Assembly: GCF_002607855.1 (NCBI RefSeq)
Contig: NZ_AWQQ01000079.1
Span: 1-28,345, forward strand
From: Desulforamulus profundi
GTDB taxonomy: Bacteria > Bacillota_B > Desulfotomaculia > Desulfotomaculales > Desulfotomaculaceae
Direction: 5' to 3'
Length of the DNA: 28,345 bases
Shown: positions 27,264 to 28,345 of the stretch, in pieces
Position numbering within the stretch: position 1 is the stretch's first letter
Layout of the letters: each line of letters opens with the position of its first letter
Position numbers and translations under genes: made by a program
Notes under the pieces: model-generated
The model's database searches: none
Seen by the model: only the letters and a program-made list of their open reading frames with translations
Told to the model about the DNA's origin: nothing

Positions 27264-27557
27264 ATGCGTATGATTAATGTTACGGATTTGCGTAGGAACG
27301 CTAAAGATGTATTGTCTGAGGTTATTGTTTCAAAACAACCTGTTGTCATACTTCAAAGGTCTAAGCCAGTTGCCTATCTTGTTGATGCAGAAAGTTTTGA
27401 GTCATTACAGCATGAAGGAAAAAATTTTAACGAAAAACGAAAAAATATTTTGGATAGGGTATTCCAACTTCAGGAGAAGGTTGCTGATCGGGTTGGAATA
27501 CAAGAAGATTCAACACCTTTAATTAGAGAGTTACGAGAAGGAATACGCCATGAGTAA
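27264..27557 (+). CDS. Phd/YefM-type antitoxin
   Basis: The 97 residues begin MRMINVTDLRRNAKDVLSEV, the Phd/YefM DNA-binding fold, with the family motif QPVVILQRSKPVAYLVDAES. The C-terminal third (LQEKVADRVGIQEDSTPLIR) is the expected flexible toxin-binding tail. The start ATG at 27264 has no strong ribosome site. It overlaps the toxin start (ATGAGTAA), the usual coupling in such pairs, and likely represses its own promoter through the repeat at 27212-27249. Confidence 0.9.
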   Translation: MRMINVTDLRRNAKDVLSEVIVSKQPVVILQRSKPVAYLVDAESFESLQHEGKNFNEKRKNILDRVFQLQEKVADRVGIQEDSTPLIRELREGIRHE

Positions 27558-28001
27558 ATATATTTGCATCGATAGCTCGGTTTTAGTCAAGGTTTTTATC
27601 AAAGAAGATGACAGTTATAAAGTCAAAATATTGCTAAAAAAAGTGCTGGAAGATGAACAAATAATTGTATTACCGGCTTTTGCTGGGCAGAAATCGGTAC
27701 TATCCTAAGGAAAAAGGTTAGAAGTGGCATTATCACACCAAGGGAAGCAGATGAAATGTGGTCTGGGTTTCGTCAACTTCCTGGGGTTGAATATTTAGAA
27801 GATGATCTGGTTGCAAATCTAGCGTGGAAAATAAGTCGTAACTTTAATTTACCAACACTGTATGATGCGGCTTTTTTGGCAGTTGCAGAAACTGTCACAC
27901 TAAGAACCGGGGAAGAATGTGAATTTTGGACAGCGGATGAGAAATTAGTTAACTCATTGAACGGCAAAAAAGGATATGTGAATCTTTTGAACGATATGTA
28001 A
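27550..28001 (+). CDS. PIN-domain toxin (VapC-like; one apparent 1-nt deletion)
   Basis: The ATG at 27550 lies within the last codons of the antitoxin. The N-terminus MSKYICIDSSVLVKVFIKED carries the first PIN acidic residue. A missing T near 27681 breaks the frame; restoring it yields PAFCWAEIGTILRKKV with the conserved Glu, then LPTLYDAAFLAVAE and EFWTADEKLVNSL with the remaining Asp residues. The restored length is about 150 residues. PIN toxins are metal-dependent RNases that cut tRNA or rRNA. If the frameshift were real, the toxin would be dead. Confidence 0.85.
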
Positions 28002-28345
28002 AAGAAGTGAAACTCATTAAGCGGTATCCAAATGTTTATAACTCAACTTTCGCAGCATGAACAGGCAGGTAAACCTTGATATAACTTGGTAGACCTGCAA
28101 TAGGGCGTGGCTTTGGAGCAACCCGAGCACCTAGGAGGGTGTTGAAAAAACCCCTTTAAAACCCTAATTTTACTTCTTTCAAAAAATAAAATTTACATTA
28201 ATTAACAGTAGTGACCCACTTTTTTTAGATTTTAAGACGAAAACTAATATTTTTTGAGTATATTACCTCCCATTTTCCAGTATTTGTCATGCAATTGGGC
28301 GCACTTATCCTATAATCGCAGGTAATGGCTCTTTGGCAATTTGTT
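28002..28345. other. gene-free right edge, possible IS end
   Basis: I see no supported gene. An imperfect hairpin (GCAGGTAAACC/GGTAGACCTGC, about 28062-28096) lacks a T tract. GGGTGTTGAAAAA from about 28136 resembles the tip of several IS families, and the following 200 bases are A/T-rich like an IS leader. An ATG at 28325 opens a frame that leaves the window after seven codons. All of this is tentative. Confidence 0.3.

Noticed and set aside
28032..28079. A 15-codon open frame starting ATGTTTATAACTCAA
   Set aside because: Too short, with no ribosome site or family match to support it.

Overview
The window is a chromosomal replication-origin region of a low-GC, spore-former-type Firmicute. 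Gene order, protein character and a redox gene block suggest the Clostridia, most likely a Desulfotomaculum-like member of the Peptococcaceae; the genus is my inference, since only about 212 nt of 16S rRNA are present. The origin lies around dnaA. To its left, on the minus strand, run dnaA, dnaN, yaaA, recF, remB, gyrB, a decayed methyltransferase, gyrA and the 5' end of a 16S rRNA gene. To its right, on the plus strand, run rpmH, rnpA, yidD, yidC, jag (khpB), mnmE, mnmG and rsmG. Transcription of all core genes runs away from the origin.

Origin architecture is well preserved. DnaA-box clusters lie on both sides of dnaA (10576-10692 and 9035-9145). Five consecutive DnaA-trio repeats (8953-8967) sit between the inner cluster and an A/T-rich stretch. 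A perfect 16-bp parS site lies at 20433-20448, although parA and parB are not in the window.

Right of the core block (17051-20384) is a redox unit. A minus-strand gene encodes a soluble [FeFe]-hydrogenase-like sensor fused to a methyl-accepting chemotaxis signalling domain. Divergent from it are a small siroheme sulfite/nitrite reductase and an unfamiliar cysteine-rich protein. This is the best candidate for an undescribed functional unit.

From about 20.5 kb onward the sequence is accessory. It holds a small membrane protein, an IS1380-family element (21033-22742), and an IS607-family element whose tnpB 3' end is cut off by that element. Next are remnants of a type III-like restriction-modification locus: a 5'-truncated methyltransferase and a restriction protein that has lost its helicase core in frame. 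A PC4/YdbC-like protein and a Phd/PIN toxin-antitoxin pair follow. The last 340 bases hold no clear gene and possibly the start of another IS.

A caution applies to the whole window. At least fourteen reading frames, including those of essential genes (gyrA three times, recF, jag, mnmE, mnmG twice), are broken by apparent single-base losses, many of them in short homopolymers. All are in the same direction. Uncorrected sequencing or assembly deletions are by far the likeliest explanation, so I annotate these as single genes across the breaks.
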